Below, in pieces: positions 55,220-62,994 of a DNA stretch of 64,000 bases. The notes under the pieces were generated by a model that saw nothing but the letters and a program-made list of their open reading frames with translations, made no database searches and had not been told where the DNA came from. Source of the stretch: Polluticoccus soli. Its GTDB lineage: Bacteria > Bacteroidota > Bacteroidia > Chitinophagales > Chitinophagaceae. The DNA lies in assembly GCF_029269745.1 (NCBI RefSeq), contig NZ_JARJHT010000002.1:62001-126000 (forward strand), in the 5' to 3' direction. Numbering within the stretch: the first letter of the stretch is position 1; every line of letters begins with the position of its first letter. Position numbers and translations under genes: made by a program.

Positions 55220-56492
55220 AGTGGTCATTAAAGTAGAAGATCTATCCAAACAGTATAGATTGGGCAGTGTTGGTACTGGCTATTTGAAAGACGACATAAG
55301 CAGATACTGGTCGAAGCTGAGAGGCAAAGACGATCCCTTTTTAAAGATCGGTGAAGCAAATGACCGCACCACGAGAGGAGATAGTGAATACGTGTGGGCG
55401 ATCAAAAATGTGAACTTTGATGTAAACCAGGGAGAAGTACTTGGTGTTGTAGGTCGCAATGGTGCTGGCAAAAGCACATTGCTCAAATTGCTGTCGAGGG
55501 TCACGAAGCCAACAAGTGGTAGCATTAAGATCAAAGGTCGTATTGCATCGCTGCTGGAAGTGGGTACGGGATTTCATCCGGACCTGACTGGTCGCGAGAA
55601 CATTTTTTTGAATGGTGCCATACTTGGTATGACCAAGGCGGAAATAGCAGCGAAGTTTGACGAGATAGTTGCTTTTGCTGGTGTTGAACGGTATATAGAT
55701 ACTCCTGTTAAAAGATACAGCAGTGGCATGTATGTGCGGCTGGCTTTTGCAGTAGCGGCCCACTTGCAACCAGAGATATTGATCGTGGACGAAGTGCTGG
55801 CGGTAGGTGATGCTGAATTTCAGAAGAAGTGCATCGGAAAGATGCGCGATGTAAGCCATAACGAAGGCAGAACTGTAATATTTGTAAGCCATAACATGCA
55901 GGCGGTTTCTAACCTTTGCGATAGGTGCTTGCTTATAGAGCAGGGATCGGTGGCAGCGACAGGAAGGCCCGACGAGATCATCACCCGTTACCTGGCTGCC
56001 GGGGGAGAGATGACTGAATTCACGGAGTGGCAAGGAAATGAAGGCGATGAAAATGGCGCTTTGCTGGCCACGTGGGTACGTAGCCTCGCAAACGATGGTG
56101 TTTTTGACACATCGTCAGAATTCGAAGTAGGCGTAAAAGTGCAATTGCATAGAGATATTGAAGGGCTGATACTTGGCTTTTGGATATACTCACAGGAAGA
56201 CTCGGCGCCTCTTGCATATATTCTTTACGATGATGCCGAAGATGGAGTGCCGCCGCTAGTAAAAAGTGGTGTTTTTGAAAAGCGCTTTATCGTTCCGGCA
56301 AACTTGTTGTCTTTCGGGAATTACAAGATCAAGTTTGATTTCGGTATTCACAATATTAAAGCAATTGGAAGGGAAGGAACCGGCTCGTTGTCGTTGAGAA
56401 TGCACAACTACAAAGGAGGGGGAAGACGTTTTAATGTTGGTGAACACAGACACTATTCAGGTCTGTTCAGACCGATGGTGAAGGTTGTGTAG
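55212..56492 (+). CDS. ABC transporter ATPase, Wzt-like, copy 2
   Basis: 426 residues, closely similar to copy 1 through the ATPase domain (Walker A GVVGRNGAGKSTLLKLLSRV, SSGMYVRLAFAVAAHLQPE, VDEVLAVGDAEFQKKC) but different in the C-terminal binding domain (about 280-426, LGFWIYSQEDSAPLAYIL). Two ATPases sharing one permease with different C-terminal domains would allow two glycan end caps to be recognised, an inference. Start ATG 55212; AGAAATGAG there. Confidence 0.92.
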   Translation: MSKVVIKVEDLSKQYRLGSVGTGYLKDDISRYWSKLRGKDDPFLKIGEANDRTTRGDSEYVWAIKNVNFDVNQGEVLGVVGRNGAGKSTLLKLLSRVTKPTSGSIKIKGRIASLLEVGTGFHPDLTGRENIFLNGAILGMTKAEIAAKFDEIVAFAGVERYIDTPVKRYSSGMYVRLAFAVAAHLQPEILIVDEVLAVGDAEFQKKCIGKMRDVSHNEGRTVIFVSHNMQAVSNLCDRCLLIEQGSVAATGRPDEIITRYLAAGGEMTEFTEWQGNEGDENGALLATWVRSLANDGVFDTSSEFEVGVKVQLHRDIEGLILGFWIYSQEDSAPLAYILYDDAEDGVPPLVKSGVFEKRFIVPANLLSFGNYKIKFDFGIHNIKAIGREGTGSLSLRMHNYKGGGRRFNVGEHRHYSGLFRPMVKVV

Positions 56493-56585
56493 AGTGCAAC
56501 TTAAGTGAACATAATAAAGTTGCTTACTCAATCAATATACGTGGCTCCATGGTAATAGAAGTTTTACAAACCCTGATATTTTTGC

Positions 56586-57650
56586 ATGTCTAAGATTGTT
56601 TCCATACAATTACTTAGAGCAGTTGCCTGTGTTTTGGTGTTACTGATTCACTTATCATTGTTTGTTCCCAATACGTTATTTGGCGGGGCGATCGGGGTGG
56701 ATTTGTTCTTCTTAATCTCTGGATATATTATCGCGTCGTCTATCGACAATATGAGACAAAAGGACAGAGCGCTCAATTTTGCTGTTAACCGCTTTAGTCG
56801 CGTCGTTCCTTATTACTATTTGATGACGGTTGTATTAGTTGCAGCTGCATATTTCTTTACCGGTGCTTTTGATCGGAACAAGTTCATTTTGTCCTTACTA
56901 TTCTATCCGCAGTCTGGTGATCCGTCAATTATGCCCGGCTGGTCTTTAAATCATGAAATATTTTTCTACCTGTTCATGACGTTGATGCTGGTAGTACAAA
57001 GGGGTAAAGTGAACCACTGGTTAAATATTGGCGCTTTCACTTTACTTGTAGCTACAGCCGCAACATTGCCTGTTGACAATTACTTTGTGTCTTTTGTTGG
57101 CACTTCTATAAATATCACTTTCGCGATTGGTTATGTTATTTACTTACTTCGGGATAGGATAGTGCCTCGCTTTGCCAGTAATGGGCTTCTGTTAATAAGT
57201 GTTGTTTTATTCCTGGCTACCATTATGTTCTCTTTAGATTTTAATCAGAACTATCAGGATGCTTATAAAAGGGAATCAATTTTCTTTTTCGGATTTTTGG
57301 TTCCTATACCAAGGGTGTTAGGTTGGGGAATACCGTCAGCTTTTCTGTTTCTAACAATTTTGGCAAAAGAAAACGCCTTAACCAAACCCAATAGATTGGT
57401 AATGAAGATTGGGGACGCATCATACACTGTTTACCTTATTCAAGGGCTTATGATGCTTTTATTGTCGCTCATTCAACCTGTTTCCGTGTGGTTATTGGTG
57501 GTGACACTTTTCGCCACACTTGGCGCTTCGGTTTTGTTATATGGGCTGGAAAGTAACGTCGCGAAATTTAGTAAAAGGGTATTGAGTTGGGGGCTTGTCA
57601 AACAGCCCAAAATAGTTGGAAGCTCAAGCAACGCGCTTGAGGTGAAATAA
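56586..57650 (+). CDS. Acyltransferase 3 family protein
   Basis: 354 residues with about ten membrane helices. Starts SIQLLRAVACVLVLLIHLS, the R-x10-H motif of the acyltransferase 3 (OafA/NodX) family, followed by GGAIGVDLFFLISGYIIA and SRVVPYYYLM. These enzymes put acetyl or other acyl groups on sugars at the membrane. It probably decorates the glycan of this locus. The C-terminal 30 residues are cytoplasmic. Confidence 0.88.
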   Translation: MSKIVSIQLLRAVACVLVLLIHLSLFVPNTLFGGAIGVDLFFLISGYIIASSIDNMRQKDRALNFAVNRFSRVVPYYYLMTVVLVAAAYFFTGAFDRNKFILSLLFYPQSGDPSIMPGWSLNHEIFFYLFMTLMLVVQRGKVNHWLNIGAFTLLVATAATLPVDNYFVSFVGTSINITFAIGYVIYLLRDRIVPRFASNGLLLISVVLFLATIMFSLDFNQNYQDAYKRESIFFFGFLVPIPRVLGWGIPSAFLFLTILAKENALTKPNRLVMKIGDASYTVYLIQGLMMLLLSLIQPVSVWLLVVTLFATLGASVLLYGLESNVAKFSKRVLSWGLVKQPKIVGSSSNALEVK

Positions 57651-57656
57651 AAACAC

Positions 57657-58286
57657 ATGGAGATAATAAGCCACAGAGGATATTGGAAGACCACGGAAGA
57701 GAAAAATTCCGTAGCTGCGTTCGAGCGCTCTTTCAGTCTTGGTTTTGGTACCGAGACCGATGTACGTGATTATCGCGGCGAGCTGGTAATATCTCATGAT
57801 ATAGCAACAGCCGATTGTATCAGCCTGGTTGACTTCATGAATATTTATCAGCAAAGCGGTTGTAAGGGCCGGCTGGCGCTAAATATCAAAGCCGATGGTT
57901 TGCAGAAAGATCTCTTACGCATATTGAATAGCTATGCGGGCACTAGCCATTTCGTGTTCGATATGTCGGTGCCGGATACTATAGGCTATCTTACCAATAG
58001 CATTCCTGTATTCAGCAGGCATAGCGAGTACGAACCACATCCGCCATTTTACGAAAAATGTCATGGCGTGTGGCTCGATGCCTTTGTGGACACGTGGTAT
58101 TCGACCGACGTGATCAAAGCCCACATAGAAAGCGGTAAAGAGGTGGCTATAGTATCGCCCGAACTGCATAAGCGGGAGCATGCAGGATTGTGGGAGCTGC
58201 TTAAACAAAACAATATCGCCAACCTGGACGGGGTGATCTTATGCACCGACCTGCCGGAGGAGGCACAACAATTTTTCTTCGCATAG
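57657..58286 (+). CDS. Glycerophosphodiester phosphodiesterase-like protein
   Basis: 209 residues. IISHRGYWKT, EEKNSVAAFERSFSLG, GTETDVRDY and LVISHD are the GDPD active-site segments (His, Glu, Asp, His) of the TIM-barrel family. It is shorter than typical GDPDs (about 240-260) and compact. In this context it could process a glycerophospho- or phosphodiester-linked group on the glycan, an inference. Start is ATG 57657, 6 bp after the acyltransferase stop. Confidence 0.8.
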   Translation: MEIISHRGYWKTTEEKNSVAAFERSFSLGFGTETDVRDYRGELVISHDIATADCISLVDFMNIYQQSGCKGRLALNIKADGLQKDLLRILNSYAGTSHFVFDMSVPDTIGYLTNSIPVFSRHSEYEPHPPFYEKCHGVWLDAFVDTWYSTDVIKAHIESGKEVAIVSPELHKREHAGLWELLKQNNIANLDGVILCTDLPEEAQQFFFA

Positions 58287-58289
58287 ATT

Positions 58290-58916
58290 ATGGCAATCAA
58301 GGCTATTATATTCGATATGGATGGCGTGCTGATAGACGCCAGGGAGTGGCACTATGAATCGCTCAACAAAGCATTGGGTCTTTTTGGTGCAGAGATAAGC
58401 AGGTATGATCACCTGGTAACCTTTGATGGGCTACCCACCAAGAAGAAGCTGGAGATGCTGAGCCTTGAAGGTGGTTTTCCCGTAAAACTGCACCAGTTTG
58501 TGAACGACCTGAAACAGCAGTACACACTCGAGATCATTTATGCTAAATGCAAACCCGTATTTCAGCACCAGTTCGCTTTGTCGAAGCTAAAGTCTGAAGG
58601 TTATAAGCTTGCGGTTTGTTCTAATTCTGTGAGGAAGACGGTAGAGATCATGATGGAAAAATCGGGATTGTCGCCGTACCTGGAGTTTTACCTGTCGAAC
58701 CAGGACGTAACCAAAGGCAAGCCCGATCCCGAAATGTACATAAACGCCATCAACAAACTGGGCCTGAAACCTGAAGAATGCCTGATAGTAGAGGATAATG
58801 AGAATGGCGTGAAAGCTGCTCTCGCCTCGGGCGCGCAGCTGTTGAAGGTTGAGCACACAGGCGATGTTCATTATTACAATATCAAGAGACGCATAAACGA
58901 AGTTGAAAATGCTTAA
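58290..58916 (+). CDS. HAD superfamily hydrolase (sugar phosphatase-type)
   Basis: 208 residues. HAD motif I IIFDMDGVLIDA (nucleophile and acid Asp), motif II CSNS, motif III lysine near GKPDPEMY, motif IV IVEDNENGV. A cap domain lies between motif I and II. Such enzymes remove a phosphate from sugar phosphates or polyol phosphates. It starts 3 bp after the GDPD gene and overlaps the next gene by 8 bp. Confidence 0.9.
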   Translation: MAIKAIIFDMDGVLIDAREWHYESLNKALGLFGAEISRYDHLVTFDGLPTKKKLEMLSLEGGFPVKLHQFVNDLKQQYTLEIIYAKCKPVFQHQFALSKLKSEGYKLAVCSNSVRKTVEIMMEKSGLSPYLEFYLSNQDVTKGKPDPEMYINAINKLGLKPEECLIVEDNENGVKAALASGAQLLKVEHTGDVHYYNIKRRINEVENA

Positions 58917-59637
58917 GATAATTGTTCCCCTGGCGGGATCGTCGGAGCAGTTTGCGAACGCGGGATATATGTATCCCAAGCCTTTGATCGAGATCACAGG
59001 TAAACCGATGATCCAACTGGTGATCGAGTATGCTGCCATCAGCGTGCCGCACCAGTTCATATTCATCATCAAGGAAGAAGATTCGCTGCGTTACCACCTC
59101 GACAATACGCTGAGGCTGTTGTCGCCCGGTTGCGATATCGTAAAGCTGAAAAAGAATACCAAAGGCGGGCTGTGCAGCGTGCTGATGGGTATAGACAAGA
59201 TAAGTGCAGATGACAGCATCGTTGTCATTAACGGCGACCAGGTATTCAGCGAAGACTTCAATTCCATATATGACTACTGGGCCGAAAACGGCGCAGATGC
59301 AGGCGTGGTGACCTTTAAGTCGGTACACCCGCGCTGGTCGTACGCGCGTATAGAAGAAGGTATGGTAGTACAGACAGCCGAGAAAAACCCGATCAGCAAC
59401 CACGCAATTGCCGGGTATTACTTCTTTGCCAGGGCCGAGCAGTTCTTTGAGTGTGCCTACCAGGCCATATTGAACGATGTGCAGCACGAAGGCAGCTACT
59501 ATATATCGCCGGTGATGAACGAGTATGTGCTGCGCAACAAACGCGTGCTGAACTACGCGATAGAAACCGACAAGTACTATTCGTTTTACGCTCCGCACCT
59601 GATGCAGGAGTTTGAAAAACAAGCAAGCCTGATATAA
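58909..59637 (+). CDS. Nucleotidyltransferase-like protein with altered signature
   Basis: 242 residues from ATG 58909 (overlaps the HAD stop; a TTG two codons earlier is less likely). Fold of NTP_transferase: MLKIIVPLAGSSEQFANAGY, then PKPLIEITGKPM, VVINGDQVF, NHAIAGYYFFA. The conserved arginine that follows the Gly-rich loop is replaced by Gln in AGSSEQF, compared with AGEGSRF in the paralogue 320 bp downstream, so nucleotide transfer may be lost or changed. It may bind a sugar or act as partner. Confidence 0.75.
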   Translation: MLKIIVPLAGSSEQFANAGYMYPKPLIEITGKPMIQLVIEYAAISVPHQFIFIIKEEDSLRYHLDNTLRLLSPGCDIVKLKKNTKGGLCSVLMGIDKISADDSIVVINGDQVFSEDFNSIYDYWAENGADAGVVTFKSVHPRWSYARIEEGMVVQTAEKNPISNHAIAGYYFFARAEQFFECAYQAILNDVQHEGSYYISPVMNEYVLRNKRVLNYAIETDKYYSFYAPHLMQEFEKQASLI

Positions 59638-59960
59638 TGGAGCACTACAAGCTTGACGATATGTTCAAAGGATGGTTCATCGGCAATTTTGAACCCACCT
59701 TGCAAAGCACGAATGACGTAGAAGTAGGAGTGAAGAAATACAAGGCCGGCGATGCTGAAGGTTTTCATCATCATAAAATAGCTACTGAATTTACCGTGAT
59801 ACTGAATGGCGAAGTAGAAATGAGCGGTAAACGTTTTACAGACGGTGACATCATTAAAATAACTCCCGGTACATCTACCGACTTTAAGGCGATAACAGAT
59901 GTGACCACTGTGGTGGTAAAAATACCGGGCGCCAATAACGATAAATACATAGACCAATGA
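59637..59960 (+). CDS. Cupin-fold protein
   Basis: 107 residues. A single cupin barrel with metal-ligand motif GFHHHKIATEFTVILNGEVE and GDIIKITPGTSTDF. Starts on the last base of the preceding stop (TAATG) and overlaps the next gene by 4 bp (ATGA), so all three are made in step. It could be a sugar epimerase or isomerase or a binding protein; I cannot tell. Confidence 0.75.
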   Translation: MEHYKLDDMFKGWFIGNFEPTLQSTNDVEVGVKKYKAGDAEGFHHHKIATEFTVILNGEVEMSGKRFTDGDIIKITPGTSTDFKAITDVTTVVVKIPGANNDKYIDQ

Positions 59961-60694
59961 TCAACATCGTGATACCAATGGCCGGCGAAGGCAGCCGCTT
60001 TGTGAAAGCAGGCTTTGCCAAACCGAAACCTTTTATTGATGTAGAGGGAAAGCCGATGATAGCGCGCGTAATGGAGAACCTGAATTGCAGGGATGCACGT
60101 TATATCCTCATCGGCCGCAAACAACACCTGGAGCAGGAAGCAGAACTGGTAGCTGAAATATCAGAGCGCTACAATGCGACCTTCATAGGTATTGACAAGT
60201 TAACAGAGGGAACAGCCTGCACTGTGCTTTTTGCCCGTGAACACATCAATAACGAGGCGCCGCTGCTGATCGCTAATTCAGACCAGCTGGTAGATTGCTC
60301 TATCCAGCAGTTTGTGGATGATTGCCTGGATAAGAAGCTGGATGGTTCTATTCTCACGTTCCGCGATCCGGAGCTGAACCCTAAATGGTCGTTCGCAAGG
60401 CTGAATGAAAATGAGCTGGTGGTTGAAGTGCAGGAGAAAAAAGCTATCTCTGAATTTGCTACGGTAGGCATATACCTGTTCTCAAAAGGTTCTACGTTTA
60501 TGAACGCCGCGGTAGACATGATCATCAACAACGACCGTGTAAATAATGAGTTCTATACCTGCCCGGTATATAACTATGCCATTAAGAACGGTCAGCAAAT
60601 AGGTATTCACAATATCAACTTTGAACAGATGCATGGTTTAGGTACTCCAGAAGACCTGAAGCTGTATCAGGAAATATCTCAAAATGCTATCTAG
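59957..60694 (+). CDS. Sugar nucleotidyltransferase
   Basis: 245 residues with the standard signature VIPMAGEGSRFVKAGFAKPKPF (Gly-rich loop, Arg, Lys), NSDQLVDCSI (metal-binding Asp) and MHGLGTPEDL near the end. It activates a sugar or polyol phosphate with an NTP. With the HAD and GDPD-like enzymes this suggests a phosphate-containing building block. Its paralogue at 58.9 kb lacks the key Arg. Confidence 0.9.
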   Translation: MINIVIPMAGEGSRFVKAGFAKPKPFIDVEGKPMIARVMENLNCRDARYILIGRKQHLEQEAELVAEISERYNATFIGIDKLTEGTACTVLFAREHINNEAPLLIANSDQLVDCSIQQFVDDCLDKKLDGSILTFRDPELNPKWSFARLNENELVVEVQEKKAISEFATVGIYLFSKGSTFMNAAVDMIINNDRVNNEFYTCPVYNYAIKNGQQIGIHNINFEQMHGLGTPEDLKLYQEISQNAI

Positions 60695-61643
60695 TGATTT
60701 TTCGGTAGTTATTCAAGGTCCTGTGATCGGTAAGCCCGGCGAGCCCGAGGTAAACCAGAGAACGAAGCAGGCCATTGAAAGTGTGAAGAAGGTGCTGCCC
60801 GAAGCTGAAATAATCATTTCAACCTGGGAAGGAACCGATGTGAGCCACCTGGACTACGACAAGGTGGTATTCAATGCGGATCCCGGCGCGATCACGTACA
60901 ACGATCATGAACTGAAAAATGTTTATAACAATAACAACAGGCAGATCGTATCGACGTACAACGGCCTGAAGCAGGCAACGCGCAAATATGCGATGAAGCT
61001 GCGCGGCGATTGCACCCTGTTGCATTCGGGGTTTATGGTCTTCCTTAATGGATTCCTGATCAAGTCGAGGTATAGCTTTTTTAAGCACCGGATATTGGTT
61101 CCAACTATCTATTCGCGCAACCCGCGGAAGGTACCGCTGCTATACCATGTGAGCGATATCTTCCAGGTAGGGTTTACAGAGGACATGCTGGACCTGTGGA
61201 ATATACCGTTGCAGCCAGAGCCTGAAACTACAAGGGCATATAGCTACGATACTCGTTTTTACACGGACCCGTTCCGCTTCAACGGATATAAGATGCGGTA
61301 TGCCGCAGAGCAGTATATCTGGAATGCGTTTACTAAAAAGAAGGGGCTGAACCTGGATCTTGCCTATTATTCGCAAGTGCCGATAAGTAAGATCTACAAG
61401 GCTGAATTTTCGATCGTCAGCAATTTTATTATCGCTACCCCAGACCAGATAGGCTTGCAGTTATCAGGAACGAAGGTTGATGATATAACCAGGTGGGAAC
61501 TGTACACTTTTGAAGAATGGAACCAGCTGTACGTGAAATACTGTGTTGAGCCAACCAGCTTATTGAAAAAGCTTAGGCTTCATGTATGGTACCGTATGGT
61601 GGTAACGTATGAAGTTGTAAAGAAGTCGATCAAATTTACTTAG
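60684..61643 (+). CDS. WavE lipopolysaccharide synthesis family protein
   Basis: 319 residues. FSVVIQGPVIGK, EIIISTWEGTD, YAMKLRGDC and FQVGFTEDMLDLW are characteristic of the WavE family, first named for a Vibrio LPS core gene. It is thought to be a glycosyltransferase, GT-A-like. Start overlaps the preceding gene by 11 bp. Confidence 0.8.
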   Translation: MLSSDFSVVIQGPVIGKPGEPEVNQRTKQAIESVKKVLPEAEIIISTWEGTDVSHLDYDKVVFNADPGAITYNDHELKNVYNNNNRQIVSTYNGLKQATRKYAMKLRGDCTLLHSGFMVFLNGFLIKSRYSFFKHRILVPTIYSRNPRKVPLLYHVSDIFQVGFTEDMLDLWNIPLQPEPETTRAYSYDTRFYTDPFRFNGYKMRYAAEQYIWNAFTKKKGLNLDLAYYSQVPISKIYKAEFSIVSNFIIATPDQIGLQLSGTKVDDITRWELYTFEEWNQLYVKYCVEPTSLLKKLRLHVWYRMVVTYEVVKKSIKFT

Positions 61644-61657
61644 CAGGCAAAGTACCG

Positions 61658-62932
61658 ATGAAGAAAAAGGTATTGATCATAACATTGAGTTTCCCGTATC
61701 CGCTGACACATGGTGGTGCGATTGCTCAATACTATTTCCTGGAAGGATTACGTGACCAATTTGATTTTTCCATTTGTACGATTGTTAATACGCAAGAGGA
61801 ATTAGAAAGTATAGAACGTTTTAAGCGAGATCTTCCCGGTGTTAAGGTTTTCTATGTTAATAACATCCCCGTTAGGCCTCCTGTAGTTAAAGCAAGTTTC
61901 AAGGTTCGCGCGGCGCGGGCTGTATATGGACAATACCAGAAATGGAAAAGCCGTGGACAGCAGGTAGAAAAGGCTAGTAGTAAAGCAGGCATGATCCATG
62001 ATGATTTTCTGCTGCCGGGGATGATCAATATCTCTTACGTTTTTCCGTCTGCCTTTGTTGATCTGATACACCAGGTGATAGAAACAGAGGGTATAGAATA
62101 TGTACAATCTGAACTCTATGAGTCTTTAAGTGCATTAAAAGCGCTACCGGAAGGCGTAAAGAAAATTTTCGTGCACCATGAGCTGCGGTACAAAAGGCTC
62201 GAGACATCGCAGGGTAGCAGCAGCTTATCCAGGGGATTTACCAACTACGTTATAGAGAATATAAGAACCTTCGAGATCAATTCATTGAAAAGCCTTGATA
62301 AGGTTGTAGTGTTTAATTCGAAAGACCAGGAAGAGCTGGCAACACATCTCGATAATGTGGTGTTAAGTCCTTTTGGTGTTCCGGGTAGCCTGATATTTAA
62401 AAAGGCTGTAAGCAATAAATTCGACCGGTTTATTTTCATTGGTAAGGAAGCACATACTCCCAATGCCGATGGCCTGTTTTGGTTTTTGGATACGATCTAT
62501 GTGCCTAGCGCGGGAAAAATAGATTTTCCGATTTATATCATTGGCGAATGGTCTGAAGCTACTATTGCTAAATATGCAGCTTGCGGGAAAATTAATTTTA
62601 CCGGTAAGGTGGACGTTTTAGACGACTATTACGAAAACTCAATAATGCTTGTGCCCATTCTTGCAGGCAGCGGTTTGAGAACTAAAATACTGCATGCATT
62701 TGCTAATAAAATGCCCGTTTTTTCTACCGCTCTTGGTGGCGAGGACCTTATCGGCCACGCAGAAGACCATATGGAGCTGTTTGCTTCGGAGGCGGACTTT
62801 ATGCAATTGTATCATGAGTATTGCGGTCATAATGAAAAAATTACGGAGCTGGCGCTGAAGGGGTATGCATACTTTGAAAAGCGATTTGACAGTAGCCGCC
62901 TGATCGGAATGAGAAGAGAAGTATACGACTGA
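61658..62932 (+). CDS. Glycosyltransferase, GT-B family
   Basis: 424 residues. N-terminal lobe MKKKVLIITLSFPYPLTHGG; C-terminal donor-binding lobe with PFGVPGSLIFKKAV, FIGKEAHTPNADGLFWFLD, PILAGSGLRTKILHAFA (the glutamate seen in many GT4 is replaced here by histidine in KILHAFA) and FSTALGGEDL. Likely adds a sugar to the glycan of this locus. 14 bp after WavE. Confidence 0.8.
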   Translation: MKKKVLIITLSFPYPLTHGGAIAQYYFLEGLRDQFDFSICTIVNTQEELESIERFKRDLPGVKVFYVNNIPVRPPVVKASFKVRAARAVYGQYQKWKSRGQQVEKASSKAGMIHDDFLLPGMINISYVFPSAFVDLIHQVIETEGIEYVQSELYESLSALKALPEGVKKIFVHHELRYKRLETSQGSSSLSRGFTNYVIENIRTFEINSLKSLDKVVVFNSKDQEELATHLDNVVLSPFGVPGSLIFKKAVSNKFDRFIFIGKEAHTPNADGLFWFLDTIYVPSAGKIDFPIYIIGEWSEATIAKYAACGKINFTGKVDVLDDYYENSIMLVPILAGSGLRTKILHAFANKMPVFSTALGGEDLIGHAEDHMELFASEADFMQLYHEYCGHNEKITELALKGYAYFEKRFDSSRLIGMRREVYD

Positions 62933-62994
62933 TCATCAGCAGGAATACCAGCTGAATATTTCTACACTAACTCAACAAGAGCAAAATATAGTTA

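Noticed and set aside
58882-59622. 246-codon antisense frame over the nucleotidyltransferase-like gene
   Set aside because: Opposite strand of a well-supported gene in a coupled operon; no family features.
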